Below are positions 34,431 to 43,279 of a DNA stretch of 64,000 nucleotides, in pieces. Origin of the DNA: Gemmatimonadota bacterium (GTDB lineage Bacteria; Gemmatimonadota; Gemmatimonadetes; Longimicrobiales; Gaopeijiaceae); NCBI GenBank assembly GCA_041390105.1, contig JAWKQO010000003.1, positions 434,001 through 498,000 of the forward strand, written 5' to 3'. The notes under the pieces were generated by a model. The model ran no database searches. It saw only the letters and a list, made by a program, of their open reading frames with translations, and was not told the origin of the DNA. The position numbers were made by a program, and so were the translations under genes. Every line of letters starts with the position of its first letter. The stretch's first letter is position 1.

Positions 34431-35708
34431 TTAGTCGGACACCGTGCCGCGGATCTCGCGGCTCACGCGCTGCACTTCGTCCAAGACCCGCAGCAGATTG
34501 CCACTCCAAAGCTTCGCGATCTGCTCCTCGGTGTAGCCCCGCTTCACCAGCTCGTGCGTGACGTTGAACGTCTCGGTTGCGTTCATCCATCCGTCCACCC
34601 CTCCCCCACCGTCGAAGTCGGAGCTGATGCCCACGTGTTCGATGCCGATCAGATCGACGGCGTAGTCGATATGGTCGACGAACTCGGCGACGGTCGCACG
34701 CGGGGGACCCGGGAACTGTTCGTCGATCGCTGCCATGCGGCTCCGGAACTCGGCGATGTGCGCCTCGCTCATGTTGGCCCGACCGCCCCGGCCGCCGAAC
34801 TCCTCACGCAGCGCCGCCAGCGCCGCCTGTCGCTCAGGCGAATCCTGCTGACACTTCACGTAGCTGTTGAAGGCGACGATCTGCGCCACGCCACCGTTCT
34901 CTTTGAGCGCCACGAGCTGCTCGTCGTCCAGGTTGCGACTGTGATCGCACAGCGCCCGCACTGCGGAGTGCGAAGCAATGATCGGTGCGCGACTGAGCGC
35001 CACCGTCTGCATCATGGACTCCTTGGACGGATGGGAGATGTCGATCATGATGCCCCAGCGGTTCAGCTCAGTCACCGCTTGCCGTCCCAATTCGCTCAAG
35101 CCGTTGTGCATCCAGACGCCGTCCCGCTCCCCCGTGTTGGAATCGGACAGCTGGCTGTGGCCGTTGTGGGCCAGGGAGAGATAGCGTGCGCCCAGCTCCG
35201 CGAACTTCTGCACGTTGGCGAGATCGTCCCCCAGGGAGTAGCCGTTCTCGACGCCGATGAAGGCCACCTTGCGACCCGAGGCGTAGATCTCGCGCGCGTC
35301 CGCGGCGCTGAGAGCCAGGCCGATCCGATCGGGCGCCAGCTCTTCGGTCAGACGGTGGACGGCGTGGAACTTCTCCAGGGCCGCTTCGTGCGCCCGCGCG
35401 AAGCCGGCTGGCGTGAGGTCGTCATCCTGCCCCACGTAGACGATCAGGAACACGGCATCGAGGCCACCCGCCTCCATCTTGGGCAGGTTGACCTGCGTGT
35501 CGAGGTCGGTCGCGTAGCTCTGCTCCGGCGTGAAGTTGGCCGGGTCGATGTCCACGTGCGTGTCCAGGGTCATGACCCGCTCGTGGATCGCGCGGGCGCG
35601 AGCCTCCAGGTCGGCTGGCGCCTCGGGCGCCTGGTCCTCGGCGCCCTCACCGGTGCAGGAGATCGCGACCAGTGCGGACAGGAGCACGAACGCGCGGCGA
35701 CAACGCAT
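34431..35708 (-). CDS. M19-family membrane dipeptidase, lipoprotein
   Basis: Zinc-dependent dipeptidase related to renal dipeptidase, predicted on the periplasmic side through a lipobox VAISC (Cys about 18). The 425-residue protein shows DTHVDID (first metal His/Asp), the bridging Glu in FIGVENGYSL, MIDISHPS, ASHSAVRALCDHSRNLDD and GISSDFDGGGG, the full set of M19 metal and substrate motifs. It lies 53 bases upstream of the DUF5916 gene and may be co-transcribed with it. Family members cleave dipeptides including D-amino-acid-containing ones. Confidence 0.93.
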   Translation of the reverse strand: MRCRRAFVLLSALVAISCTGEGAEDQAPEAPADLEARARAIHERVMTLDTHVDIDPANFTPEQSYATDLDTQVNLPKMEAGGLDAVFLIVYVGQDDDLTPAGFARAHEAALEKFHAVHRLTEELAPDRIGLALSAADAREIYASGRKVAFIGVENGYSLGDDLANVQKFAELGARYLSLAHNGHSQLSDSNTGERDGVWMHNGLSELGRQAVTELNRWGIMIDISHPSKESMMQTVALSRAPIIASHSAVRALCDHSRNLDDEQLVALKENGGVAQIVAFNSYVKCQQDSPERQAALAALREEFGGRGGRANMSEAHIAEFRSRMAAIDEQFPGPPRATVAEFVDHIDYAVDLIGIEHVGISSDFDGGGGVDGWMNATETFNVTHELVKRGYTEEQIAKLWSGNLLRVLDEVQRVSREIRGTVSD

Positions 35709-35816
35709 GGGACCTCCTCGGAGCGGCTCGAAGAACCAGCTTGGGTGGCCCCGATGATACGCCCCGCCCCGGCCCCCGGTCCAGACGCGCGACCGAGGGT
35801 CGGCGGCCCGCCGACC

Positions 35817-36878
35817 TCAGCCCGCGGCCTTCTCCTGGAGGATTCGGTCAAGGAGCGCGAACACCGCCTCGCTGCCCTCCTCCATCTCCCCGAGAGCGGC
35901 GGCGGCGGCGGCGAAGTCCTCGCTGCCGCCATCGGCGATCAGCTCGAAGAGCCGACGGGTGCCGTCGTGCACCACGGAGTGAGGTTGTTGGAGCTCGGCA
36001 TAGGAGGGCGTATGGCGGAAGCTCTCGTACCCGTCGCCTTGATCGTACCACTTGCCCAAACGGCAGTTGTGGTGATCGACAAAGGGGAAGGTCGGCTTCT
36101 TCTGGAGCAGAGAGTTGTACGTGTTGACCTTCCAGACCACGTGGTCAAGCTTGGCGAGGCTCATGAAGATGCGATCGTTGGTTCCGAAGACCCGCGACGT
36201 GGTGTTGAGGCTGCTCTGAACCGTTTCCCCCAACGCTTCGCTCAACTCCGTGACTTCCCGGGAGATCGTCTCGCTCTTCTCGTTGCTCCGAACCATGCTG
36301 GTCTGCACCGTTCCGGCGTGACCTTTCAAGGTGCCCGCGGCCTGGGTGATCTGCTCCGCTGCCTCCCGCGTGGCCTGAGCGAGCGCTTTCACCTGACCGG
36401 CTACGACCGCGAAGCCCCGTCCTGCGTCCCCTGCCCGCGCTGCTTCGATGGTCGCATTCAGGGCAAGCATGTTGGTCTGGGAGGCGATGCTCACAATGGT
36501 GGCCACCAGGTCGTCGATCGCCTCGATCGCGCGAGTCATCGAATTGACCTTCTCCAGCGACCCGTTGACGAGACCTGTGAGCTCCCCGGCCGCTCGTGCA
36601 ATCGACGACGAGCTCGAATCCAGAACCTCGAACTGCTTCTGAACACCCTCGAAAGCCACCAGCGACTCGCGATTGAGTGCCACACAGTCGGCGAGGTTCG
36701 CCTGCACATTCCCCAATCCCTTGCTCAGCCTCTCGTGCTCGGTGCGCAGCAGATCGGGCAAGGTCTCGGGATGCTCCGGAGAAGCCCGACGGACGGACTC
36801 CGGATCGGCCTCCCGGGGGCCGCCCTTCGGAAGCCCGAGAACTGCCGACGAGGTGCTTCCTGAAAAGCGCTGGTCCAT
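35817..36878 (-). CDS. Soluble chemoreceptor-type protein with C-terminal CZB zinc-binding domain
   Basis: A 353-residue protein without membrane helices. The central MCP signalling domain carries IVSIASQTNMLALNATIEAARAG and the GRGFAVVAGQVKALA hairpin region. The C-terminal CZB domain has the ligand pattern LDHVVWKVNTY, DHHNCRLGKWY and HSVVHDGTRR, which in TlpD- and DgcZ-type proteins binds zinc and senses zinc or hypochlorous acid. The signalling domain is short compared with canonical receptors, and no CheA or CheW gene is nearby. The ATG at 36878 is chosen because the upstream frame is antisense to the next gene. It diverges from a diguanylate cyclase, so the two may share a signal. Confidence 0.88.
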   Translation of the reverse strand: MDQRFSGSTSSAVLGLPKGGPREADPESVRRASPEHPETLPDLLRTEHERLSKGLGNVQANLADCVALNRESLVAFEGVQKQFEVLDSSSSSIARAAGELTGLVNGSLEKVNSMTRAIEAIDDLVATIVSIASQTNMLALNATIEAARAGDAGRGFAVVAGQVKALAQATREAAEQITQAAGTLKGHAGTVQTSMVRSNEKSETISREVTELSEALGETVQSSLNTTSRVFGTNDRIFMSLAKLDHVVWKVNTYNSLLQKKPTFPFVDHHNCRLGKWYDQGDGYESFRHTPSYAELQQPHSVVHDGTRRLFELIADGGSEDFAAAAAALGEMEEGSEAVFALLDRILQEKAAG

Positions 36879-37103
36879 GCGGTTCCTGTGGTCTGGCCCG
36901 TGAGTGCCTCTCGGCCGCCAAGCACGGGCACCCCTGGGGAGCGTCTGTGGTCGAGTATCGTCAGGGCGGCGGGCCGGCTTGACCCCTGGAGCCCCCGGAC
37001 TCGGCCCTTGGCGGGTACGGTCCTTGCCCTCGCTTCCCCGGAGCCCCCACTCCCGAGGAGACATGTCCGTCTTTCCAGGGGTCACTGGACCCTGCCCGCG
37101 CCG

Positions 37104-38837
37104 ATGACCGGACCGGTCACACCCCAGGCCGGTCCCGCTCCGCGCTTCCTGCGGATGGACCGCATCACGAACCGCATCGTGATGCTGACGGTGGGCGCCA
37201 CTCTGGTCCCCATCCTGGCCGCCGGCTTCCTGGCCTACGCACAGACCCGGCGGGCGGTCACCGAACGGATCGACGAGGATCTGAGGAGCGTGAGCTCCCT
37301 CACGGCGAGGGAGCTCGACTACTGGCTCCGCAGCCAGTCCTACCAGATCGGGGTCTTCGCCAGCTCGTTCGAGGTCTCCCAGAACCTGGCCCGGGTCGGT
37401 ACACGGGCCCCCTCCGCCGACGATGCTCGCGCCCGGCTCACGGACTATCTGTCGTCGGTCTCCCGTCGGATGGACTTCTACTCGGAGTTGATGGTCCTCG
37501 ACGCCGAAGGCCTGCTGGTCACCTCCAGCGACCCTGGGCGGAGGGCCCTGCCCCCCGAGCTCGTCTTCGATCGCCCCCTCCGCGGGGCAGGCACGGAGTT
37601 GGGTGAGCCCCATGCGGGCCCCGAAGGGACCTACCGGGCGCCGTTGCTGGAACCCATCCTGGCGCCAGGCGGCGCCGGGCGCCTGGGCACCCTGGTGGCC
37701 CAACTCGATCTCGCTCGTCTCTCGGAAATCCTGGGTGCCTTTAAGGAGGGTGCGGCAGGCAGGGTGCTGCTCCTCAGGGAGGGCGGCACGGTGCTGACCA
37801 CGTCCGACGCGACCCTCGAGCCCGCAGCCAGCTTCGATCCGGCGGATCTGGCGACGCTCATCGCCGCCGGCGAGGGCGTGGCCGAGCGTCGTGACGCCGA
37901 GGGGCGAGCCCGGCTCTCCACGCTGGCCCGCGTTCCCCAATCCGACTGGGTGGTGGTGGCCGAAGTGGGCCGCCGCGATGCCTATGCGCCTTTGGTGCGC
38001 GCTCGCAATCTGACTGCGGCGGCCATGGCCGGCTTGATTCTGTTGGTGGGTGGGATGGTGCACGTCCTGGGGGTCATTCTGATCCGGCCCCTCGACCGTC
38101 TCACGGCGGGAGCCGCCGAGGTGGCCGCCGGCAACCTGTCCGTTGGTCTACCACCCGGCGGACGGGGCGAGGTCGGCTATCTCACCGAGGTCTTCAACGA
38201 GATGGTGCGCAGGCTGCGGGCAGGACGTGACGAGCTGGACGCAGCCAACCTGGAACTTCGGGAGCGCAACGCCGAGCTCGCGCTGCTGTCGGTGACGGAC
38301 GGGTTGACGGGTCTCCTCAATCATCGCCGCGGCATGGAGGTGCTGTCCGAGGAACTGGACCGCGAAGCCCGCTCCGGCGGACCGTTGTCCGTCCTCATGA
38401 TCGATGTCGATCACTTCAAGCAGTACAACGATTCGTGGGGGCACCCCGAAGGCGACGCCGTGCTCAAGGGCGTAGCCCGCGCCCTCCAGCAGGCCACGCG
38501 CGGGGTGGACGGCGTGGTTCGCTACGGCGGTGAGGAATTCATGGTGGTGCTCCCCGACTGCGACGCCGAGGGAGCCATGGAGGCCGGCACCCGCATCCTG
38601 GAGCGCCTCTCCCGAGAACCGTTCACCGGTGGACCGGTGACGCTCAGCGCCGGGGCCGCGGTCTACCCGTCGCACGGAACCGAAGCGCACGAGCTGGTGC
38701 GCGCCGCCGACGAGGCGCTCTACACCGCGAAGCGCAATGGACGCAACCGCGTCGTGCTGGCGGAAGGCGCAGGGCTGCCCGTGGGCTCCCGTTACCGCGC
38801 GGAGATGGTGGGGACGCGGGCGGCGACGCCCGCCTGA
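37104..38837 (+). CDS. Membrane diguanylate cyclase with extracytoplasmic sensor, HAMP and GGEEF domains
   Basis: Makes cyclic di-GMP. The protein of about 577 residues has TM1 (about residues 25-45), a dCache-like periplasmic sensor of about 240 residues, TM2, a HAMP domain (IRPLDRLTAGAAEVAAGNLS), a coiled-coil linker and a GGDEF-family domain with VTDGLTGLLNHRR, DVDHFKQYNDSWGH and the active-site RYGGEEF. An RxxD inhibitory site (RGVD) lies five residues before GGEEF, so product inhibition is expected. The start is uncertain: ATG 37104 or ATG 37155, neither with a clear ribosome-binding site. It diverges from the CZB protein and ends seven bases from a convergent gene. Confidence 0.92.
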   Translation: MTGPVTPQAGPAPRFLRMDRITNRIVMLTVGATLVPILAAGFLAYAQTRRAVTERIDEDLRSVSSLTARELDYWLRSQSYQIGVFASSFEVSQNLARVGTRAPSADDARARLTDYLSSVSRRMDFYSELMVLDAEGLLVTSSDPGRRALPPELVFDRPLRGAGTELGEPHAGPEGTYRAPLLEPILAPGGAGRLGTLVAQLDLARLSEILGAFKEGAAGRVLLLREGGTVLTTSDATLEPAASFDPADLATLIAAGEGVAERRDAEGRARLSTLARVPQSDWVVVAEVGRRDAYAPLVRARNLTAAAMAGLILLVGGMVHVLGVILIRPLDRLTAGAAEVAAGNLSVGLPPGGRGEVGYLTEVFNEMVRRLRAGRDELDAANLELRERNAELALLSVTDGLTGLLNHRRGMEVLSEELDREARSGGPLSVLMIDVDHFKQYNDSWGHPEGDAVLKGVARALQQATRGVDGVVRYGGEEFMVVLPDCDAEGAMEAGTRILERLSREPFTGGPVTLSAGAAVYPSHGTEAHELVRAADEALYTAKRNGRNRVVLAEGAGLPVGSRYRAEMVGTRAATPA

Positions 38838-38844
38838 CGGTCCG

Positions 38845-39606
38845 CTAGCGCCCGCCCCGCACCAGGGTGTGGAAGATCCACCCTTCCTCCCCGCCGGGGA
38901 CGATGACGTACACCCACTCGTCGGTGTAGGAAAACCCGGTGACGATGGTCCCCTCGTCCAGAACAGAGCGAATGCGGAACGAGGTCGCGGGACCCTCGCG
39001 TAGGTTGCTGCGCTGATTGACGGTCAGCAGCACCGGCACCCCGAAATGCGCCTCGCCCTCACGGGCGTCCCTCCCCGCCCCGGTCTGCAAGCGCGCGGCC
39101 CCCTGGGTGGCCAGCGCACGGGCCCGCCCGGCCAGGTAGATCGCCCCATCGTAGTTGGTGCGTCCAAATGCTTCGCCAGCCCGGCTCAGCAGTTCCGTCC
39201 CGGCCAGGTGTTCACCCGAATCGGATCCGCCCGGCATCCGCGCCAACGCGCCCAACGCGATTTCCGCTTCGGCCATCTCGGAGGCGGCCTGGGCCCGGCT
39301 GGCCTGGCTCTGCAGCTTGGCCATGGTGCTGACCACCTCGCTGCGCTCGGCGTCCAGCTGCCCCTCCAGCTCGGAGACGCGCGCATCGCGCTCCAGGAGC
39401 TGCATGCGGAGTCGGGCCACCTGCGAGCGCAGGTCGTCATCCGGGGCTCCCGCGACGACGACGGTATCGATCCGCACCAGCGTGTCGGTCACCATGACGG
39501 TATCCACCGTCGCCACCGGCGAGGGGGACGGGACCGTCGGGGCTCCGCCGCAGGCCGCCGCGGAGGCCACCGCCAATAGCGCGGAAAGCGCGCGTCGGGG
39601 CGCCAT
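38845..39606 (-). CDS. SH3-domain lipoprotein with coiled coil
   Basis: A 253-residue protein with a lipobox SAAAC (Cys about 19), a coiled coil at about residues 55-110 (LRSQVARLRMQLLERDARV), a helical TPR-like stretch and a C-terminal bacterial SH3 domain (NLREGPATSFRIRSVLDEGT, EEGWIFHTLV). SH3b domains usually bind cell-wall peptides. The ATG at 39606 is preferred to a GTG six codons upstream. It is convergent with the diguanylate cyclase, seven bases apart. Confidence 0.8.
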   Translation of the reverse strand: MAPRRALSALLAVASAAACGGAPTVPSPSPVATVDTVMVTDTLVRIDTVVVAGAPDDDLRSQVARLRMQLLERDARVSELEGQLDAERSEVVSTMAKLQSQASRAQAASEMAEAEIALGALARMPGGSDSGEHLAGTELLSRAGEAFGRTNYDGAIYLAGRARALATQGAARLQTGAGRDAREGEAHFGVPVLLTVNQRSNLREGPATSFRIRSVLDEGTIVTGFSYTDEWVYVIVPGGEEGWIFHTLVRGGR

Positions 39607-39731
39607 GGATCGTCTCTGAACCACCCTTTGGATTCGAGCCCGGACTCGACCCCCACGGGCTCCCGCGGGGGTGGGTCCAACCGGTGTGCAAGACCGGGGC
39701 CCTGGGTCGTCCTGTCCATTGAGCGGAGGGG

Positions 39732-41732
39732 ATGAGCCTCGCCGCGGTCACCCCACTCCGGCGGAACCCCATGAAGATCCCACTGCTGCTGGCCGGCCTG
39801 TTCGTGGCCGGCACCGGCCCCCTGTTCCTGACCCGACCCTCGCCCCCACCGCCGGCTGGCGCGGTGATCGCGGGCCGGGTCACCGATGCCGCACAGGGCC
39901 ACCCCATCGAGGGTGCCCGCGTCCTTCTGGAGGGTACCGCCGTCGAGACCCTCACGCGCCGCAACGGCACCTACGTCCTCGAGCTGGACGCTGGCGTCGG
40001 GGCGCTGGTCCTGCGCGTCGAGGCCGCCGGCTACGAGACCGCCCGGCGGACGCTCCCCACGGACGGCCTCTCCCAACGCATCGACTTCGCCCTCCAGGCG
40101 GCAGCAGCGCCCCCGGTAGAGGAGCAGAAGCCGGAGCGGACGCTGGTGGATCGCATCCTCGGCCGCCGACAGGAGTCGGAGGCGGGTCGCGCGGCTCCCA
40201 GCCCTCAGGCCACGGTCGGGTACGCGACTGGCGTGGCACAGCCCATGGCAGCCGACATGTCCATGGCGCCCGGCTTCCGTCGCACGGCCGATCCAGACGA
40301 CTTCAACACGGAAGGATACGACCACCTCACCGAAAACCCGTTCCGGTCGGTGGCCGCCGATCCGCTCTCCACGTTCTCCATCGATGTGGACCGCGCCTCG
40401 TACGCCAACGTCCGCCGCTTCATCGAGAACGGTACCAAGCCTCCCATCGATGCGGTCCGCATCGAGGAGATGGTCAACTGCTTCCACTACGACTACCCCA
40501 ACGCGCGCGGCGAGCATCCGTTCGACGTGCACACGGAAGTGGCGCCGGCTCCCTGGAACGGCCGGCATCACCTCGTGAAGATCGGGCTGCAGGGGCAGAA
40601 GATCGACCTCGAAGAGGTCCCACCCAACAACCTCGTGTTTCTGCTGGACGTGTCCGGGTCCATGTCCTCGCCCGACAAGCTGCCGCTGCTCAAGCAAGCG
40701 TTCGCCCTGCTGGTGAATGAGCTGCGACCCCAGGACCGCATCGCCATCGTCGTGTACGCGGGCGCGGCGGGGCTGGTGCTGGATTCCACCCCAGGGAGCG
40801 AAACGGAGACCATCCTGCGCGCGCTCGAGTCCCTGGAAGCGGGTGGCTCCACGGCCGGAGGAGCCGGCATCCGACTGGCCTACGACGTGGCCCGCCGCAA
40901 CCACATCCGGGGCGGCAACAACCGCGTGATCCTGGCCACCGACGGCGACTTCAACGTGGGAGCCTCCAGCGACGGCGAGATGGTGCGCTTGATCGAGGAG
41001 AAGCGCACACAGGGCACGTTCCTGACCGTGTTGGGCTTCGGGACGGGCAACCTGAAAGACTCGAAGATGGAGAAGCTCGCCGACCACGGGAACGGAAACT
41101 ACGCGTACATCGACTCGGAGCTGGAGGCGAAGAAGGTGCTGGTCACCGAGCTGGGCGGCACGTTGGTGACCATCGCCAAGGACGTGAAGATCCAGGTCGA
41201 GTTCAACCCGGAGCGTGTGCAGGCGTACCGACTCATCGGCTACGAGAATCGACTGCTCGCCAACCAGGACTTCAACGACGACACCAAGGACGCCGGCGAG
41301 CTGGGGGCCGGGCACACCGTCACCGCGCTCTACGAAGTCGTTCCGGTCGGCGTCCGCTTGGATGTGGACGCGGGCAGCGTCGATGCGCTCCGCTATCAGC
41401 GACCCGCCGAGTCCAGCGTGCGCAGCGACTCCGACGAGCTGCTCTTCGTGAAGCTCCGCTACAAGCGCCCCGATGGAGAGCGCAGCCGTTTGCTGGAGCA
41501 TCCGGTCGAGGCGCGCGTGGCGCGCACGCCGTCCACCGACTTCCGCTGGGCGGCGGCCGTGGCCGGGTTCGGCATGCTCCTACGGGAGTCGGAGCACTGT
41601 GGCGACTTCACCCTGGACGACGTCCTGGCGTTGGCCCGGGACGCCCGAGGTGACGACGCGCAGGGCTACCGCGCCGATTTCATCCGACTGGTCGAGGCCG
41701 CGGAGCTGCTGGGCCTCATGGCCGAGCGATAG
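39732..41732 (+). CDS. von Willebrand factor type A protein, YfbK-like, with carboxypeptidase-regulatory-like domain
   Basis: A 666-residue protein. A hydrophobic N-terminus (about residues 14-33) suggests a signal or anchor, followed by a beta-sandwich of carboxypeptidase-regulatory type (AVIAGRVTDAAQGHPIEGAR) and a Pro/Ala linker. Next comes the YfbK-type N-terminal domain (NPFRSVAADPLSTFSIDVD). The vWA domain has a complete MIDAS (LLDVSGSMS, with later Thr and Asp in ILATDGDFNVG), and a DUF3520-like C-terminus follows. vWA domains mediate metal-dependent protein contacts. The ATG at 39732 follows GGAGGGG closely; the ATG at 39771 is an alternative. It ends at a strong bidirectional hairpin. 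The partner is unknown. Confidence 0.9.
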   Translation: MSLAAVTPLRRNPMKIPLLLAGLFVAGTGPLFLTRPSPPPPAGAVIAGRVTDAAQGHPIEGARVLLEGTAVETLTRRNGTYVLELDAGVGALVLRVEAAGYETARRTLPTDGLSQRIDFALQAAAAPPVEEQKPERTLVDRILGRRQESEAGRAAPSPQATVGYATGVAQPMAADMSMAPGFRRTADPDDFNTEGYDHLTENPFRSVAADPLSTFSIDVDRASYANVRRFIENGTKPPIDAVRIEEMVNCFHYDYPNARGEHPFDVHTEVAPAPWNGRHHLVKIGLQGQKIDLEEVPPNNLVFLLDVSGSMSSPDKLPLLKQAFALLVNELRPQDRIAIVVYAGAAGLVLDSTPGSETETILRALESLEAGGSTAGGAGIRLAYDVARRNHIRGGNNRVILATDGDFNVGASSDGEMVRLIEEKRTQGTFLTVLGFGTGNLKDSKMEKLADHGNGNYAYIDSELEAKKVLVTELGGTLVTIAKDVKIQVEFNPERVQAYRLIGYENRLLANQDFNDDTKDAGELGAGHTVTALYEVVPVGVRLDVDAGSVDALRYQRPAESSVRSDSDELLFVKLRYKRPDGERSRLLEHPVEARVARTPSTDFRWAAAVAGFGMLLRESEHCGDFTLDDVLALARDARGDDAQGYRADFIRLVEAAELLGLMAER

Positions 41733-41739
41733 ACCGACC

Positions 41740-41775
41740 GACCCTCCCGGACGTATCGCAGCGTCCGGGAGGGTC
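41740..41775. terminator. Strong bidirectional terminator hairpin
   Basis: A perfect 14-bp stem, GACCCTCCCGGACG and its complement, with an 8-base loop TATCGCAG. It lies between two convergent stop codons, seven bases from one and six from the other. Confidence 0.75.
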
Positions 41776-41781
41776 CCCCGG

Positions 41782-42789
41782 CTACGATGTCGCGGTCCCC
41801 GGTCGGTTGCGCTCGATGAACTCGTCCGCGCGCTCCGGCAGCAGCAGGCTGTCGGAGATGGCCGCGATCTCCTCGGCGGCTTTCCAGGCCTGCTCCAACT
41901 TCCAGAGCTCGCCCTCCAGGGCGCGACGCTCGCGCTCTTCGTGCAGGGCCATCTCCAACGCCAGCTTCGTGGGCGTGGGCATCTTGTTGATGTAGCCCGG
42001 CACACCCCGCTTGTCGGTGAAGCGCTGACCGCGGGCCAGGTCCGCCAGGAACGGATCCGGGTGTCCGAACTCCTCGATCTGGTGCACCGCGTCCTGCACG
42101 GTGCGCTGCTTCCCACCCATCCGGTTGATCTTGGGCATGATCACACCGATGTGGCGCTCGGCCTCCTCTCCGTCGAACCAGCGCGTCTTCCTGCGCTTGC
42201 GGACCTCCAGTCGGAAGCCAGGCCCCCCGTCGGCCGCACGGATGCGGGTGCCGAGGAGGTCGGGTTGCTTGAGCCTGAGCACCTCACCGTCGTCCGTGCG
42301 CAGCTTGACCAGCGTGCGTCCGTTCGCCCACAGGTTCACGAAGTTGCCGCTCTGACTGAGCAGGACGGAGCTGATGACGCCGGTGGCCAGGCCGCCGATC
42401 AGCACGCCCCCGACCACCACGGCCGCTCCACCACCGTACAGCAGCGCGCGCTTGCGCCTGCGCCCGAATTGATCGCCGTAGCGCCAGGCAGCGAACTCCG
42501 AGCGTAGGGGCTCGCCGATGCGCACCATCTCCAGGCCCTCCCGGTGGCGCGCCAGGCCTACGTTCTCGGTGGCCACCCGCACCCGGGTGTCGCGATAGAG
42601 CCGCTCGAGAGCCTCGACGGCTTCCCAGCGCTCCTCGATCGGAGAGAGGTTCCAGCGCTCGCAGCTCCTGCAGACCACCCACAAGCGCCCGCGGGTGGCG
42701 TCGAACGCCAGTCGGCGACCGACCGGAAAGTGCTCGACGACCTGGTTCTCGCCCAGCGGCTTGTTGCAGAACATGCAGGTCTTGTACAC
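41782..42789 (-). CDS. Zinc-ribbon membrane protein of unknown function
   Basis: A 335-residue protein beginning VYKTCMFCNKPLG, with a second pair CRSCERWN about 35 residues later: two CxxC knuckles forming a probable zinc ribbon. A Gly/Val-rich transmembrane helix lies about residues 105-135. The C-terminal 190 residues are helical and charged. The GTG at 42789 is chosen because the first Cys pair must be included; the ATG within the ribbon (CMFC) would split it. The N-terminal ribbon resembles HNH- or zinc-finger-type nucleic-acid or protein binders, but no catalytic motif is seen. It diverges from padR. Confidence 0.65.
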   Translation of the reverse strand: MYKTCMFCNKPLGENQVVEHFPVGRRLAFDATRGRLWVVCRSCERWNLSPIEERWEAVEALERLYRDTRVRVATENVGLARHREGLEMVRIGEPLRSEFAAWRYGDQFGRRRKRALLYGGGAAVVVGGVLIGGLATGVISSVLLSQSGNFVNLWANGRTLVKLRTDDGEVLRLKQPDLLGTRIRAADGGPGFRLEVRKRRKTRWFDGEEAERHIGVIMPKINRMGGKQRTVQDAVHQIEEFGHPDPFLADLARGQRFTDKRGVPGYINKMPTPTKLALEMALHEERERRALEGELWKLEQAWKAAEEIAAISDSLLLPERADEFIERNRPGTATS

Positions 42790-42943
42790 GGGCCCCCGCT
42801 GCGTCTCGATGGTGGGGTCGTATGAACCCCTCGTCTGGGATACGCGGCAGGGCTCGTGCCCGTTCACTCCTGCGTGAAACCCCCGCTTCCGGAACCGCGT
42901 AGGGCTGCCTGGGTGGTTTCCTCGCACTTCTGGAGAAAAGCTC

Positions 42944-43279
42944 GTGCCTCGAGGGGAGCTGCTGGGGGAGTTCGAGCAGATGGTGCTGCTGGCGGTAGCC
43001 CGGTTGGGAGCGGGCGCCTACGGCATGTCCATACTGGACGAGATTCGCACCCGCACGGGTTTCGAACCGGCCGTCGCCTCCGTGTACTCGGCGCTCGACC
43101 GCCTGGAGCGACAGGGCCTGATCCACTCCCAGATGGGCGAGCCCACGCCGGAGCGGGGAGGCCGGGCCAAGCGTTACTTCGTGCTGGAGGCCGCCGGCGC
43201 GGAAGCCCTTACCCGGGCCCGTTCGGCCCTGGATGCTCTCTGGGACGGCCTCGAGCTCGAACGGGGAGCAGGCGCATGA
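42944..43279 (+). CDS. PadR-family transcriptional regulator
   Basis: A 111-residue winged-helix protein: LGEFEQMVLLAVARLGAGAYG start, wing residues FEPAVASVYSALDRLERQGLI, and GRAKRYFVLEAAGAEAL. These are the core PadR signatures. It starts with GTG 42944 preceded by GGAGA, and its TGA overlaps the permease ATG as ATGA. PadR genes coupled to an ADOP permease are a recurrent pair in Acidobacteriota and Gemmatimonadota. It probably represses its own operon in response to a ligand of the permease. Confidence 0.93.
   Translation: MPRGELLGEFEQMVLLAVARLGAGAYGMSILDEIRTRTGFEPAVASVYSALDRLERQGLIHSQMGEPTPERGGRAKRYFVLEAAGAEALTRARSALDALWDGLELERGAGA

Noticed and set aside
37104..38063. N-terminal extension of the CZB protein across the diguanylate cyclase on the opposite strand
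   Set aside because: The 395 upstream codons are antisense to the cyclase, rich in Gln/Arg/Gly, and the MCP/CZB protein is complete without them.
39489..41501. 670-codon minus-strand open frame opposite the vWA protein
   Set aside because: Shadow of the vWA gene; no start site context and no domain.
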